Assembly: GCA_946406195.1 (NCBI GenBank)
Contig: CAMJJT010000001.1
Coordinates: 124,001-188,000, forward strand
Direction of reading: 5' to 3'
Source: an uncultured Bacteroidales bacterium
GTDB taxonomy: Bacteria > Bacteroidota > Bacteroidia > Bacteroidales > Paludibacteraceae
Length of the DNA: 64,000 nucleotides
In this document: positions 16,604 to 25,433 of the stretch, piece after piece
Layout: every line of letters starts with the position of its first letter
Position numbering within the stretch: the first letter of the stretch is position 1
Translations under genes and position numbers: made by a program
Notes under the pieces: model-generated
Told to the model about the DNA's origin: nothing
Database searches by the model: none
Seen by the model: the letters and a program-made list of their open reading frames with translations, nothing else

Positions 16604-17122
16604 ATGAAAAGGACAATCATTATACTAATAGCGGCTGTGATGAGTTTTGGCACGGCTTTTGCTAAGGATCAATCGGTAGCATATATTGATATGCAGTATA
16701 TCCTGAAGAATCTGCCTCAATACGAGCAAGCAAACGAACAGTTAACGATGCTCTCCAAGAGGTGGCAAAAAGAAGTGGACGCGGCGCAGCAGGAAGCGCG
16801 TGTGATGGCCACCAATTATCAAACGGAGCAGATCTTCCTCTCCGAAACGATGCGCGCCCAAAGAGAGCAGGAGATTGTTCAGAAAGAGCAAGAGGTATTG
16901 GAACTCAAGCGTAAGTATTTCGGTCAGGAAGGCGAGTTATACAAGAAACGCGAGGCGCTTATCCGCCCTATCCAAGACGAGATATACACGGCTATTCAGG
17001 ATCTGGCGAACGAGAAACATATTGATGTTGTCAAAGACCGTTCTGCCGACCCGGCATTGATTTATATGTCCTCCAAACTGGATGTATCGGATCAGGTTCT
17101 CCAGAAACTGGGTGCAAAATAA
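16604..17122 (+). CDS. OmpH/Skp-family periplasmic chaperone (first copy)
   Basis: OmpH/Skp proteins hold unfolded outer membrane proteins on their way to BamA. The 172 residues have a signal peptide (RTIIILIAAVMSFGTAFA), then the family start AYIDMQYILKNLPQYEQANEQL, a long helical hairpin, and the end ADPALIYMSSKLDVSDQVLQKLG. It sits 18 nt after bamA and before a second member, the usual Bacteroidota arrangement. Confidence 0.93.
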   Translation: MKRTIIILIAAVMSFGTAFAKDQSVAYIDMQYILKNLPQYEQANEQLTMLSKRWQKEVDAAQQEARVMATNYQTEQIFLSETMRAQREQEIVQKEQEVLELKRKYFGQEGELYKKREALIRPIQDEIYTAIQDLANEKHIDVVKDRSADPALIYMSSKLDVSDQVLQKLGAK

Positions 17123-17165
17123 ATCCTACCCCTAATAACGAAATAACGAATTAAAAAATACAACA

Positions 17166-17657
17166 ATGAAAAAGATTATTATCACAATCATGTTGGCGTT
17201 GCCGATGCTCGCCAGCGCACAGAAGTTTGGTCACATCAACACGCAAGAGCTCTTTGCTCAGATGCCGGAAGTGGCACAGGTAAAACTGAAAATGGATACT
17301 ATCAATGCTCAGTACGAGTCCCAGTTGACTTCGATGCAGGAGGAGTTCCAGAAGAAACTGCAAGATTATCAATCCCAAGAGGCTACAATGGCTGATGCAG
17401 TGAAGCAGATTCGTCAGCAGGAATTGCAAGAAATGCAGCAACGTATCCAGCTTTTCTATCAGACCGCAGAGCAAGATATCCAGAAAAAGCAGCAAGAACT
17501 GCTGGCTCCGGTGCATGAGAAAATGTCCAAAGCCATCAAAGCCGTTGGTGAGCGCGAGGGTTATACCTATATTTTTGACTCCGCAGCGATGGTGCATATC
17601 GGCAGCGATGCTACCGACGCCACTCCCGCAGTTAAGAAAGAACTCGGTATTAAGTAA
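17166..17657 (+). CDS. OmpH/Skp-family periplasmic chaperone (second copy)
   Basis: Second of two adjacent Skp-like genes; 163 residues with signal peptide KKIIITIMLALPMLASAQ, then KFGHINTQELFAQMPEVAQVKLKMD and a Gln-rich coiled coil (MQEEFQKKLQDYQSQ, QQELQEMQQRIQLFYQ). The C-terminal FDSAAMVHIGSDATDATPAVKKELGIK is conserved in this subfamily. The gap before it carries two AATAACGA octamers (17134-17149). The two copies differ enough that they probably serve distinct roles in the trimer or for different clients. Confidence 0.92.
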   Translation: MKKIIITIMLALPMLASAQKFGHINTQELFAQMPEVAQVKLKMDTINAQYESQLTSMQEEFQKKLQDYQSQEATMADAVKQIRQQELQEMQQRIQLFYQTAEQDIQKKQQELLAPVHEKMSKAIKAVGEREGYTYIFDSAAMVHIGSDATDATPAVKKELGIK

Positions 17658-17681
17658 AATTGTACATCATACATTGACAAT

Positions 17682-17807
17682 ATGGCTGACGGCTATTTGG
17701 AAAGTCATTACGCCGAGTACGAAAAGAAAAAAGCGGCATGGCTAAAAAAGAAAAATTCTTATTCATACAATTATGGTAAAAGCAATACAACAAACACTTC
17801 GCGATAG
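17682..17807 (+). CDS. Small charged protein overlapping the MFS gene
   Basis: A 41-codon ORF missed by the track: MADGYLESHYAEYEKKKAAWLKKK and a Ser/Asn/Tyr-rich tail. I recall short Bacteroidota proteins with a similar MxxGYLExxYxxYExKKxxW start near unrelated metabolic genes, function unknown. It overlaps the MFS start by 35 nt in another frame, so the tail after about residue 30 is encoded by DNA that also codes for MVKAIQQTLRD. The conserved-looking part ends before the overlap. Confidence 0.55.
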   Translation: MADGYLESHYAEYEKKKAAWLKKKNSYSYNYGKSNTTNTSR

Positions 17808-19143
17808 TGCAGCTGCCAGATGGACAGTACTAGTCCTCGTGGCATCGATGATGTTCTTCGCGTACATGTTCGTAGATATCCTTTCCCCATTGGCATCGTT
17901 ATTGAATGATACGATTGGTTGGGACCAAGGTGTCTTTGGTACTTATGCAGCCGGTGAATATCTGCTGAACGTCTTCGGATTCCTCATCCTCGCAGGTATC
18001 ATCCTCGATAAGATGGGTGTTCGTTTCACGGGTCTGCTCAGTGCCAGCCTGATGGTGATCGGCGCAGCAATCAAGTACTGGGGTATCTCATGGACAGATG
18101 CCAACACGGTCGAATGGCTGAACGCTTGGTGGCCCTCAATGCCGGGTAGCGCTAAATTGGCGATGTTCGGTTTTATGATTTTCGGTTGTGGTTGCGAGAT
18201 GGCAGGTACCACAGTGAGCAAGATCCTCGCCAAATGGTTCAAAGGTAAAGAGATGGCATTGGCGATGGGTCTGGAGATGGCGATCGCGCGACTCGGCGTC
18301 TTTGGCGCTATGTGGCTCGCCCCGATGCTTAGCGAGAAATTTGCGGTGGACGGAACGAACTCCGTAACAGCGCCGTTGCTCTTTGCATCGCTGCTGTTGG
18401 TAATTGGATTGCTCAATTTCTTCATTTTCACTATTATGGATACGAAGTTTGACAACCAACTCGTAGCTATCGGTGAAGCTACCGCGGAGAAAGATCCGGA
18501 GGATGAGTTCCATGTTTCGGATTTGGGTCAGATCTTCCAATCGAAGATGTTCTGGATTGTTGCATTGCTTTGCGTGCTCTACTATTCCGCCATCTTCCCC
18601 TTCCAGCGTTTTGCAACGAACTTCCTCGAAGAGACGCTTGCTATTTCCAACGCCGAGGCAGCCGGCCTCTTCAAATGGTTCCCGATCTTGGCGATGGTTC
18701 TGACACCTTTCCTCGGTGCGTTTATTGACTACAAAGGAAAAGGTGCTTCGATGATGTTGCTCGGAGCAGTGATTATGATTGTATGCCATTGTGTCTTTGC
18801 TTTCGTATTGCCAGCATACCCCAGCAAAACGCTTGCGCTTGTCACGATTTTGATTCTCGGTGTGAGTTTCTCGCTTGTGCCGGCTTCCATGTGGCCGTCG
18901 GTACCAAAGATCATAGATGAGAAAGTGTTAGGTTCGGCTTACTGCTTGATTTTCTGGGTACAGAACATCGGTTTATGCCTCGTACCGCTGCTGATCGGCA
19001 AACTGCGTGTAGCCACTAATGGTTACCTCATACCGATGTGTGTCTTTGCATCGTTCGGCGTTCTTGCTTTCTTGCTGAGTCTTGCATTGAAGATTGAGGA
19101 TAAAAAGAAGAACTATGGATTGGAACTTCCTAATAAAAAATAA
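17773..19143 (+). CDS. Major facilitator superfamily transporter
   Basis: An inner membrane carrier of 456 residues with about 12 membrane segments, for example TVLVLVASMMFFAYMFVDILSPLASLL, ILAGIILDKMGVRFTGLLSASLMVIGA, MFGFMIFGCGCEMAG and VTILILGVSFSLVPASMWP. The short loop between segments 2 and 3 reads DKMGVRFTG, an MFS signature variant (D-x-x-G-x-R). A soluble central loop (ATAEKDPEDEFHVSDLGQIF) follows segment 6. Substrate cannot be read from sequence; such proteins are annotated only as MFS in Bacteroidales. Its end overlaps the murF start by 29 nt. Confidence 0.88.
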   Translation: MVKAIQQTLRDSAAARWTVLVLVASMMFFAYMFVDILSPLASLLNDTIGWDQGVFGTYAAGEYLLNVFGFLILAGIILDKMGVRFTGLLSASLMVIGAAIKYWGISWTDANTVEWLNAWWPSMPGSAKLAMFGFMIFGCGCEMAGTTVSKILAKWFKGKEMALAMGLEMAIARLGVFGAMWLAPMLSEKFAVDGTNSVTAPLLFASLLLVIGLLNFFIFTIMDTKFDNQLVAIGEATAEKDPEDEFHVSDLGQIFQSKMFWIVALLCVLYYSAIFPFQRFATNFLEETLAISNAEAAGLFKWFPILAMVLTPFLGAFIDYKGKGASMMLLGAVIMIVCHCVFAFVLPAYPSKTLALVTILILGVSFSLVPASMWPSVPKIIDEKVLGSAYCLIFWVQNIGLCLVPLLIGKLRVATNGYLIPMCVFASFGVLAFLLSLALKIEDKKKNYGLELPNKK

Positions 19144-20326
19144 AGAATCACTCCAAGTCACGACAGATAGCCGGAAGGTCACTTCCGGCTCTATCTTTGT
19201 TGCGCTGAAAGGTGAACATTTCGACGGTAACGATTTCGTAGAGCAAGCAAAAGCGCAAGGAGCAGAGTACGTCATCTGCGGCGAGAACGCATTGATGGAG
19301 CTACAAGATTTAGCGCGCGCTTGGCGTCGCGAATTAGGATTGCCGATCTTAGCGATTACCGGTACAAACGGCAAGACAACAACCAAGGAACTGTGTGCCG
19401 CGGTGCTTAAGACGAAATACAATATCTATTACACGCAAGGCAACCTGAATAACAGTCTCGGCGTACCGCTCACCTTATTAAATATAACGCGCGCGCATGA
19501 GATGGCAATCGTAGAGATGGGAGCCAGCCATCCGGGAGACATCAAAGAGTTGGTAGAGATAGCCGAACCGAATTACGGGCTGATCACGAACGTGGGTAAG
19601 GCACACCTACAAGGTTTCGGTTCTTTCGAAGGCGTGCAAACTACTAAACGGGAGTTGTACGATTACCTCGTCGCCCATAAGGGAACTGTCTTCATTAACG
19701 AGGACAACCCTTATCTGGATAAGATGTTAGAAGAAGCAAAAAAACAAATTGTCAATTGTCAATTGTCAATTGTTAATTATTCTACGGGCACGATGCCGGA
19801 AGGCACTCATCTGGTAGGAAACTACAACGCAGAAAATATCTCTGCGGCGCTGCGCGTGGGCTTGTATTTCGGCATAGCGGAAACAAGGGCCTTAGCCGCT
19901 ATCCGCGCGTATATACCCTCTAATAACCGCTCGCAGTTGATGCAGACAGAGAGGAACATCGTAGTAATCGATGCCTACAATGCCAACCCGACTTCCATGA
20001 CCGCAGCGATTGAAGCCTTCGACCATCGAGGCGCTGACTTGACCATTAACCAACGACCGAAGGCTTATATCCTCGGAGCAATGCGCGAGTTGGGCAAATA
20101 CAGCCATCTGGAGCATCAGAACATCGTGAATATCTTGCTGGAACGCAAGGCGGACAAGGTATTGTTAGTGGGTGAGGAATATAAAGAGACTACAGCTCCC
20201 TATCCTATTTTTGAAAACGTAGAGGCGCTGTGTTCCTTCCTTGAGCAAGAACCGCTCAGCGGCTATACCCTCTTGCTCAAAGGCAGTCGCAGCAACCAAT
20301 TAGAGAAAGTGATTCCGTTATTATGA
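19115..20326 (+). CDS. murF: UDP-N-acetylmuramoyl-tripeptide-D-alanyl-D-alanine ligase
   Basis: MurF adds D-Ala-D-Ala to the peptidoglycan precursor in the cytoplasm. Seen: TDSRKVTSGSIFVALKGEHFDGN, ATP loop ITGTNGKTTTKELC, NLNNSLGVPLTLL, EMGASHPGDI, and VIDAYNANPTSM. The track start at 19094 is upstream; ATG at 19115 gives MDWNFLIKNKESLQVTTDSRKV, the expected N-terminus. Between the central and C-terminal domains, KKQIVNCQLSIVNYS is encoded by four AATTGTC-type heptamers (19747-19774), an in-frame insertion in the interdomain region. Overlaps the next gene by 4 nt. Confidence 0.95.
   Translation: MDWNFLIKNKESLQVTTDSRKVTSGSIFVALKGEHFDGNDFVEQAKAQGAEYVICGENALMELQDLARAWRRELGLPILAITGTNGKTTTKELCAAVLKTKYNIYYTQGNLNNSLGVPLTLLNITRAHEMAIVEMGASHPGDIKELVEIAEPNYGLITNVGKAHLQGFGSFEGVQTTKRELYDYLVAHKGTVFINEDNPYLDKMLEEAKKQIVNCQLSIVNYSTGTMPEGTHLVGNYNAENISAALRVGLYFGIAETRALAAIRAYIPSNNRSQLMQTERNIVVIDAYNANPTSMTAAIEAFDHRGADLTINQRPKAYILGAMRELGKYSHLEHQNIVNILLERKADKVLLVGEEYKETTAPYPIFENVEALCSFLEQEPLSGYTLLLKGSRSNQLEKVIPLL
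19747..19774. repeat. Four AATTGTC heptamers inside murF
   Basis: AATTGTC three times, then AATTGTT. 28 nt is not a multiple of three, but the unit has no stop in any frame, so the ORF stays open and reads IVNCQLSIVN. The same heptamer family is found at 20770, 30091, 38250 and 54196. Confidence 0.85.
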
Positions 20327-21204
20327 CAGAGCAAACAAACAAACATATATGGCTTCTCATCGTCCTTTTAGTGGCTGTCATCGTCGGGTTAGTTGCTTGG
20401 AACCTGACGCAGCGCAACGAACTGAACGATATAGTAGAACAGATGACGATTGAGAAAGAGGAGCTGCAAGAGGAGTACGAAGATTTAGCCATCCAGTTCG
20501 ACGGATACCAACAGATGGACATCCGCAATGACTCGTTGCAAGATCTGCTCAGCCGCGAGCAACAACGAGTACAGGACCTGCTTGAAGAGTTGCGACATAC
20601 CAAGGCATCCAACGCGCGGAAGATTGCAGAGTTGAAGAAAGAGTTGGCTACCGTCCGCATGGTCATGAAAGATTATGTACGCCAGATTGATTCGCTCAAT
20701 GCTACCAACGCGCGTTTGACTGCAGAAAACCAACAATATAGAGCGGAGAACCAGCAAGTCAAAGAGCAGAATTCTCAATTGTCAATTGTCAATTCTCAAT
20801 TGGCAGAGACGGTCACCCGCGCATCCATGATGGAGGTGACTGCCTGCACTGTAACCATGCTGAACAAAAACGACCGCAAGACACGCATGGTGAGTCATTT
20901 ATGTAAACTGCAGTTTGACTACACGATTGCTAAAAACATCACATGTACCCCCGGACTCAAAGATCTATACGTACGAGTCATGGACCCGAACGGCAATCTA
21001 CTGGGAGAGGAAGAAGAACATCTCTTTGCTTTCGAGAGCGACGAGATACCGTACTCGTTGACGCAACAGATTGAATATACCGGCGAGGTATATGAAGGCA
21101 CGTGCTATCAGGCGATGGGGAAAGCCGTTGAAGGATTCTATACCATTGACTTCTTCTGCGAAGGAAACATGATCGGTTCATTCCCCTTCCAACTGAAAAA
21201 GTAA
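20323..21204 (+). CDS. Membrane-anchored coiled-coil protein of unknown function
   Basis: 293 residues. An N-terminal membrane segment (IWLLIVLLVAVIVGLVAWNL) is followed by about 130 residues of coiled coil (EKEELQEEYEDLA, LLSREQQRVQDLLEELRHTK) and then a beta-rich C-terminal domain with MVSHLCKLQFDYTIAKNITCTPGLKDLYVRVMDPNGNLLG. The C-terminal domain recurs in Bacteroidota envelope proteins, but I know of no function. At about residues 150-160, NSQLSIVNSQLAE is encoded by five AATT-heptamers (20770-20804), merging into the coiled coil without breaking its heptad-like look. It overlaps murF by 4 nt. Confidence 0.7.
   Translation: MTEQTNKHIWLLIVLLVAVIVGLVAWNLTQRNELNDIVEQMTIEKEELQEEYEDLAIQFDGYQQMDIRNDSLQDLLSREQQRVQDLLEELRHTKASNARKIAELKKELATVRMVMKDYVRQIDSLNATNARLTAENQQYRAENQQVKEQNSQLSIVNSQLAETVTRASMMEVTACTVTMLNKNDRKTRMVSHLCKLQFDYTIAKNITCTPGLKDLYVRVMDPNGNLLGEEEEHLFAFESDEIPYSLTQQIEYTGEVYEGTCYQAMGKAVEGFYTIDFFCEGNMIGSFPFQLKK
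20770..20804. repeat. Five AATTNNN heptamers inside the coiled-coil gene
   Basis: AATTCTC, AATTGTC, AATTGTC, AATTCTC, AATTGGC in tandem. Orientation relative to the gene is the same as in murF. Confidence 0.85.
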
Positions 21205-21231
21205 ATAAATTAGCAGATTTTTGCCAAAATA

Positions 21232-21284
21232 TTTGGTCAATTCAAAAAAAAGCAGTAATTTTGCACGCTTTTTCGTGAAAAAGC
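21232..21284 (+). promoter_or_regulatory. rpsO promoter and 5' hairpin
   Basis: TTTGGTCAATTC starts 24 bp before TAATTTTG (21256-21263). The expected transcript begins near GCTTTTT-cgtg-AAAAAGC (21267-21284), a 7-bp hairpin at the very 5' end. The remaining leader to 21399 contains AATGGTCCAACGGCCAATGACAAATGG-type imperfect repeats. S15 genes are autoregulated in other bacteria, so a regulatory leader is plausible; the hairpin alone does not show it. Confidence 0.6.
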
Positions 21285-21399
21285 AAGTAAATCCGGCGAA
21301 GTTGTGATCCATGCGATACTCCTTTAGCCGACATTGTTTAACTCCCATTTGTTAAATGGTCCAACGGCCAATGACAAATGGCCAACGACACATTAAATC

Positions 21400-21669
21400 A
21401 TGTATTTAACTTCTGAGAAGAAAGCGGAGTTGTTCGCTAAGTACGGCAACGACGCAAAAAACACCGGTTCTGCTGAGAGCCAAATCGCTTTGTTCACCTT
21501 CCGTATCAACCACCTGACCGAGCACCTGAAGGAAAACCGCAAGGACTTCGGTACAGAGCGTGCGCTGACCGCATTGGTAGGTAAACGTCGTCGTATGCTG
21601 GATTATCTGAAGGCAAAAGACATTGAGCGTTACCGCGCAATCATCAAAGAACTTGGTATTCGTAAGTAA
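21400..21669 (+). CDS. rpsO: 30S ribosomal protein S15
   Basis: S15 binds 16S rRNA in the small-subunit platform. 89 residues, exactly the family size. Seen: GSAESQIALFTFRINHLTEHLKENRKDFGTERALTALVGKRRRMLDYLK, which is the whole conserved core. Own promoter about 140 nt upstream; terminator-like hairpin directly downstream. Confidence 0.98.
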   Translation: MYLTSEKKAELFAKYGNDAKNTGSAESQIALFTFRINHLTEHLKENRKDFGTERALTALVGKRRRMLDYLKAKDIERYRAIIKELGIRK

Positions 21670-21694
21670 TTTTACGAAAAAATCAGAGAAAAGA

Positions 21695-21748
21695 ATGGCA
21701 TACCCTTGCGTATGTCATTTTTTTTGTGTATCTTTGCAGCCGCAAAGA
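21695..21748 (+). promoter_or_regulatory. Fused terminator hairpin and promoter of hflX
   Basis: GGCATAC-ccttgc-GTATGTC plus an eight-T run ends rpsO. CTTGCGTATGTC (21705) starts 24 bp before TATCTTTG (21729-21736). The -7 box lies in a perfect dyad ATCTTTGC-agcc-GCAAAGAT. Compared with 1351-1370, the second base of each arm has changed in a compensating way (C to T on the left, G to A on the right). The hflX ATG follows at 21751, leaving a leader of only about 10 nt. Confidence 0.75.
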
Positions 21749-21750
21749 TT

Positions 21751-23049
21751 ATGATAGAGATAAAAACGTACATAGAGCACGCGGTGTTGGTCGGACTGAT
21801 CACTCCGAGCCAGCCGGAAGACCGCACAAAAGAATACCTCGACGAGTTGGCATTCCTCGCCGACACGCATGGTATTGTGCCCGTCAAACGGTTTACTCAG
21901 CGCTTGGATCAGCCCAATACGGCTACGTATGTCGGCGAAGGAAAGTTAGAGGAGATTGACCAATTTATTCAAACCTCTCCCCTGCCCTCCCCTCAAGGGA
22001 GGGAGACCGTCATTGATGTGGTGATCTTTGACGATGAGTTGAGTCCGAGACAGATTCGAAACATAGAGAAAGCGCTGAACCACAAGGGCAAGCCGGACGT
22101 GCGTGTGATCGACCGAACGATATTGATTTTGGAGATTTTCCTCCAACGTGCGCAGACCTCGTACGCGAAGACGCAGGTGGAGATGGCCCATCTGCAATAT
22201 ATGTTGCCGCGTTTGACCCGTATGTGGTCTCACCTCGATCGTCAACGAGGCGGAGGAGGCACGAACCGTGGTATGGGTGAGACCCAGATTGAGGCGGATA
22301 AGCGTGTCATCGGGCAGCGTATTGCTTTGCTGCGCGAACAACTCAAGACCATCGACAAACAGATGGCCACCCAACGCCAGCACCGCGGCAAGATGGTGCG
22401 CGTGGCGCTCGTCGGATACACCAATGTCGGCAAATCGACGCTGATGAACCTCCTCTCCAAATCCGATGTCTTTGCGGAGAATAAACTCTTTGCTACCCTT
22501 GACACCACGGTACGCAAAGTGACGATTGAGAACCTGCCGTTCCTTCTCTCCGACACCGTTGGTTTCATTCGCAAACTGCCGCACCATCTTGTCGAATCCT
22601 TCAAATCAACGCTGGACGAAGTGCGCGAAGCGGATCTGTTAATCCACGTGGTGGATATATCGCACCCAAATTTTGAGGAACAATACAATGTGGTGGAGCA
22701 AACAATACAGGAGATAACCTCACCCCAACCCTCTCCACAAGAGAGGGAGAAGGGGAGGTCAGGAGGGGTTTCGATTCCCCACATCGTGGTGTTCAATAAG
22801 ATAGATAATTTTAAATACACCCCGAAAGAAGAGGATGACCTCACGCCGATGCAGCGGGAGAATTATTCCTTGGCGGATTTGCAGAAGACGTGGATGGCGC
22901 GGCTGGGTGAGGATTGCATATTCATTTCCGCAAAAAACAAAGAGAACATAGACGCTTTGCGTACGCTAATGTACGATCGTATAAAAGCGATTCACGTGAA
23001 GCGCTATCCGTATAATGATTTCTTATTTCAAAACTATGAGGACAGTTGA
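21751..23049 (+). CDS. hflX: GTPase HflX
   Basis: HflX is a ribosome-associated GTPase that rescues stalled ribosomes. The product starts MIEIKTYIEHAVLVGL at ATG 21751; the track start at 21706 lies within the promoter. Seen: the HflX-specific Gly-rich RGGGGTNRGMGETQIEADKR, G1 GYTNVGKSTLMN, G3 DTVGFIRKLPHHLVESF, G4 NKID. Two GC-rich palindromes are inserted in frame: TSPLPSPQGRE in the N-terminal domain and TSPQPSPQEREKGRSGG between G3 and G4 regions. The end overlaps hpt by 14 nt. Confidence 0.95.
   Translation: MIEIKTYIEHAVLVGLITPSQPEDRTKEYLDELAFLADTHGIVPVKRFTQRLDQPNTATYVGEGKLEEIDQFIQTSPLPSPQGRETVIDVVIFDDELSPRQIRNIEKALNHKGKPDVRVIDRTILILEIFLQRAQTSYAKTQVEMAHLQYMLPRLTRMWSHLDRQRGGGGTNRGMGETQIEADKRVIGQRIALLREQLKTIDKQMATQRQHRGKMVRVALVGYTNVGKSTLMNLLSKSDVFAENKLFATLDTTVRKVTIENLPFLLSDTVGFIRKLPHHLVESFKSTLDEVREADLLIHVVDISHPNFEEQYNVVEQTIQEITSPQPSPQEREKGRSGGVSIPHIVVFNKIDNFKYTPKEEDDLTPMQRENYSLADLQKTWMARLGEDCIFISAKNKENIDALRTLMYDRIKAIHVKRYPYNDFLFQNYEDS
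21974..22005. repeat. GC-rich palindromic insert inside hflX (first of two)
   Basis: CCTCTCCCCTGCCCTCCCCT-caAGGGAGGGAG; the second copy CCTCACCCCAACCCTCTC-cacaa-GAGAGGGAGAAGGGGAGG lies at 22718-22758. Both keep the frame open and share the CCTCWCCCC flank with the murI and gyrB copies. Confidence 0.7.
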
Positions 23050-23581
23050 CGAACAAGGTTATCATTTTGAAGAGTGGTTAACCCCTCAACAAATAGCGAA
23101 AGATGTGTCTCAAGTAGCAGATCGCATCAGTAACGATTATCACGACAAAGAACCGCTCTTTGTGGTTATTTTGAACGGTGCTTTTGTCTTTGCGGCAGAC
23201 TTGATGCGCGCGCTCAAGGGGGTACGTTGCGAAGTGACGTTCATTCGCGTCAGTTCCTATTGGGGCATGTCTTCTACGGGGCAGTTGGAGTTTATCGTGC
23301 CCTTACAGCAAGTAGTGGAAAACCGCGATGTGATTATCGTGGAGGACGTAGTAGATTCCGGTCTGACCATTCATCAGCTCAAGGCGCACATGAGGGCGCA
23401 GGGCGCTAACTCGGTCAAAGTAGCTACGATGCTCTTCAAACCCAATAAGTTAGAGTACGACGATGCCAAACCGGATTATATCGGACATGAGATAACCGAT
23501 GAGTTCGTTATTGGTTACGGGCTTGATTTTGACGGATTTGTGCGAAACTTGGACGCCATTTACAAAGTGAAACAGTCGTAA
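23036..23581 (+). CDS. hpt: Hypoxanthine phosphoribosyltransferase
   Basis: Purine salvage: hypoxanthine (and often guanine) plus PRPP gives the nucleotide. 181 residues from ATG 23036; the track start at 23015 lies deeper in hflX. Seen: VVILNGAFVFAADLMRAL, the PRPP motif VIIVEDVVDSGLT, YIGHEITDEFVIGYGLDFDGFVRNL with the base-stacking region. The stop TAA begins a short stretch of ATCGTAAT-like repeats (23577-23610). Confidence 0.95.
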   Translation: MRTVDEQGYHFEEWLTPQQIAKDVSQVADRISNDYHDKEPLFVVILNGAFVFAADLMRALKGVRCEVTFIRVSSYWGMSSTGQLEFIVPLQQVVENRDVIIVEDVVDSGLTIHQLKAHMRAQGANSVKVATMLFKPNKLEYDDAKPDYIGHEITDEFVIGYGLDFDGFVRNLDAIYKVKQS

Positions 23582-23645
23582 TAACGACTTATCGTAATAT
23601 CGTAATACCAAACAAATTATTAATAACAATTTAACATTAATCACC

Positions 23646-25433
23646 ATGAACGAAGAATTGAAAAAAGTAATGGAGGTTGCTGAGGTATGGACCAAGGAGC
23701 CTTTTGACGCGGAGACCCGCGCACAAGTGAAAGCCATGATGGATGCAGAGGACAAAACGGAACTCCTCGATGCGTTCTATCGTACGCTTGAATTCGGTAC
23801 CGGCGGTCTGCGTGGTATCATGGGACCGGGTACCAACCGGATGAACAAATATATCGTTGCCATGGCTACCCAAGGCTATGCCAACTACATGCTCAAAGTG
23901 CAACGCGAAGGCGGTTTTGACCATGTGCAGGACGGTCGTGTAGCGGTTGTAGTGGGACATGACTGCCGTAATAACGGACGTCTCTTTGCCGAGACCGTAG
24001 CGAACATTTTCTCCGCTAACGGCATTAAGGTCTATCTCTTCGAATCTCTTCGTCCGACGCCGGAGGTTTCCTTCGCTATCCGTCATCTCAAATGTCAGGG
24101 TGGTGTGAACGTAACGGCTTCTCACAACCCGAAGGAATACAATGGCTACAAGGCATACTGGGAGGATGGTTCGCAGGTTCTTCAGCCGCATGACCAGGGT
24201 ATCATCGACGAAGTGAACAAAGTAACCCTCGCGGATGTTAAATGGGAGGCTAACAAAGACCTCATCGAGATCATCGGCGGCGAAATGGACTACGACTACA
24301 TGATGGCTGTGAAGGACGTCATGATTGACCAAGACTCGATCCTCCGCCAAAAAGACCTCAATATCGTTTATACCCCGATGCACGGTGCCGGACGTCAGAT
24401 TGTACCGATGTGTCTGCGTTCATGGGGATTCCAGAACATCCACGTGGTACCCGAGCAGATGGTCATCGACGGTAATTTCCCGACGGTTGTTTCCCCAAAC
24501 CCAGAGAACGCAGAGGCAATGACCCTTGGTATGAAACTCGGTACGAAGCTTGGCGCTGACCTCGTGATCGCTTCCGATCCGGACGCTGACCGTATCGCGA
24601 TTGTATGCCGTAACGACAAGGGAGAGTGGGTTATCATCAATGGTAACCAGACCAACATTATGTACCATTATTACATTATCAATAACATGAAGCGACTGGG
24701 TAAGATGCGCGATGACATGTATATCGTCAAGACCATTGTTACCTCTGAGCTCATCCGTAAGATAGCGGACGCGCAAGGCGTGACGCTTACCGACGAATAC
24801 ACCGGCTTCAAATGGATTGCCAATCGTATTCGTATGTGGGAAGGCAAGCGCAAATACATCGGTGGTGGTGAAGAGTCCTTCGGCTTCCTGCCGTACGACG
24901 CTGTACGCGATAAATGCTCGCCTTCGGCTATCTGCCTCATCTGCGAGATCGCTGCGTACGCGAAGGATAATGGTATGACGCTGTATGATTACCTCCTCAA
25001 GATCTACGCAGACTACGGCTTCCAACGCGAGACGACCATCAATGTCGTTCGTCCGGGTAAGACAGGTGCTGAGGAGATTCAGCAAATGATGAAGGACTAC
25101 CGCGCTAACGCTCCGAAAGAGATTGCCGGCGAGAAAGTATGCCTCATCAAGGACTACAAGACCCTCAAACAATGCAAGCTGGAGAACGGTCAATGGGTTG
25201 AGAGCGACATCGAGATGCCGCTGAACGCAACGAGTAACGTACTCCAGTACTTTACTGAGGGTGGTCTCAAGGTGTCCGTTCGTCCGTCCGGAACAGAGCC
25301 GAAGATTAAGTTCTACTTTGAGATTCCGGTGAAGACCGAACTCGGTAAGCCGTTCACAGGCGCTGACTACGAGCGTTGCACCGCCGAAGCGGAAGCACGT
25401 GTACCGGCTATCAAAGAGAGTTTAGGTTTGTAG
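23646..25433 (+). CDS. Phosphoglucomutase / phosphomannomutase family enzyme
   Basis: An alpha-D-phosphohexomutase of 595 residues, the long type seen in Bacteroidota and Firmicutes. Seen: FGTGGLRGIMGPGTNRMN, catalytic serine loop NVTASHNPKEYNGYKAYWEDG, metal loop SDPDADRIAI, sugar loop GGGEESFGFLPYD and phosphate-binding RPSGTEPKIKFYFE. It converts glucose-1-phosphate and glucose-6-phosphate, or the mannose equivalents; which one cannot be read from sequence. The last 23 nt overlap the convergent xseB-like gene. Confidence 0.93.
   Translation: MNEELKKVMEVAEVWTKEPFDAETRAQVKAMMDAEDKTELLDAFYRTLEFGTGGLRGIMGPGTNRMNKYIVAMATQGYANYMLKVQREGGFDHVQDGRVAVVVGHDCRNNGRLFAETVANIFSANGIKVYLFESLRPTPEVSFAIRHLKCQGGVNVTASHNPKEYNGYKAYWEDGSQVLQPHDQGIIDEVNKVTLADVKWEANKDLIEIIGGEMDYDYMMAVKDVMIDQDSILRQKDLNIVYTPMHGAGRQIVPMCLRSWGFQNIHVVPEQMVIDGNFPTVVSPNPENAEAMTLGMKLGTKLGADLVIASDPDADRIAIVCRNDKGEWVIINGNQTNIMYHYYIINNMKRLGKMRDDMYIVKTIVTSELIRKIADAQGVTLTDEYTGFKWIANRIRMWEGKRKYIGGGEESFGFLPYDAVRDKCSPSAICLICEIAAYAKDNGMTLYDYLLKIYADYGFQRETTINVVRPGKTGAEEIQQMMKDYRANAPKEIAGEKVCLIKDYKTLKQCKLENGQWVESDIEMPLNATSNVLQYFTEGGLKVSVRPSGTEPKIKFYFEIPVKTELGKPFTGADYERCTAEAEARVPAIKESLGL

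Noticed and set aside
18136-18789. Minus-strand ORF of 217 residues
   Set aside because: Antisense of the MFS gene; no family features.
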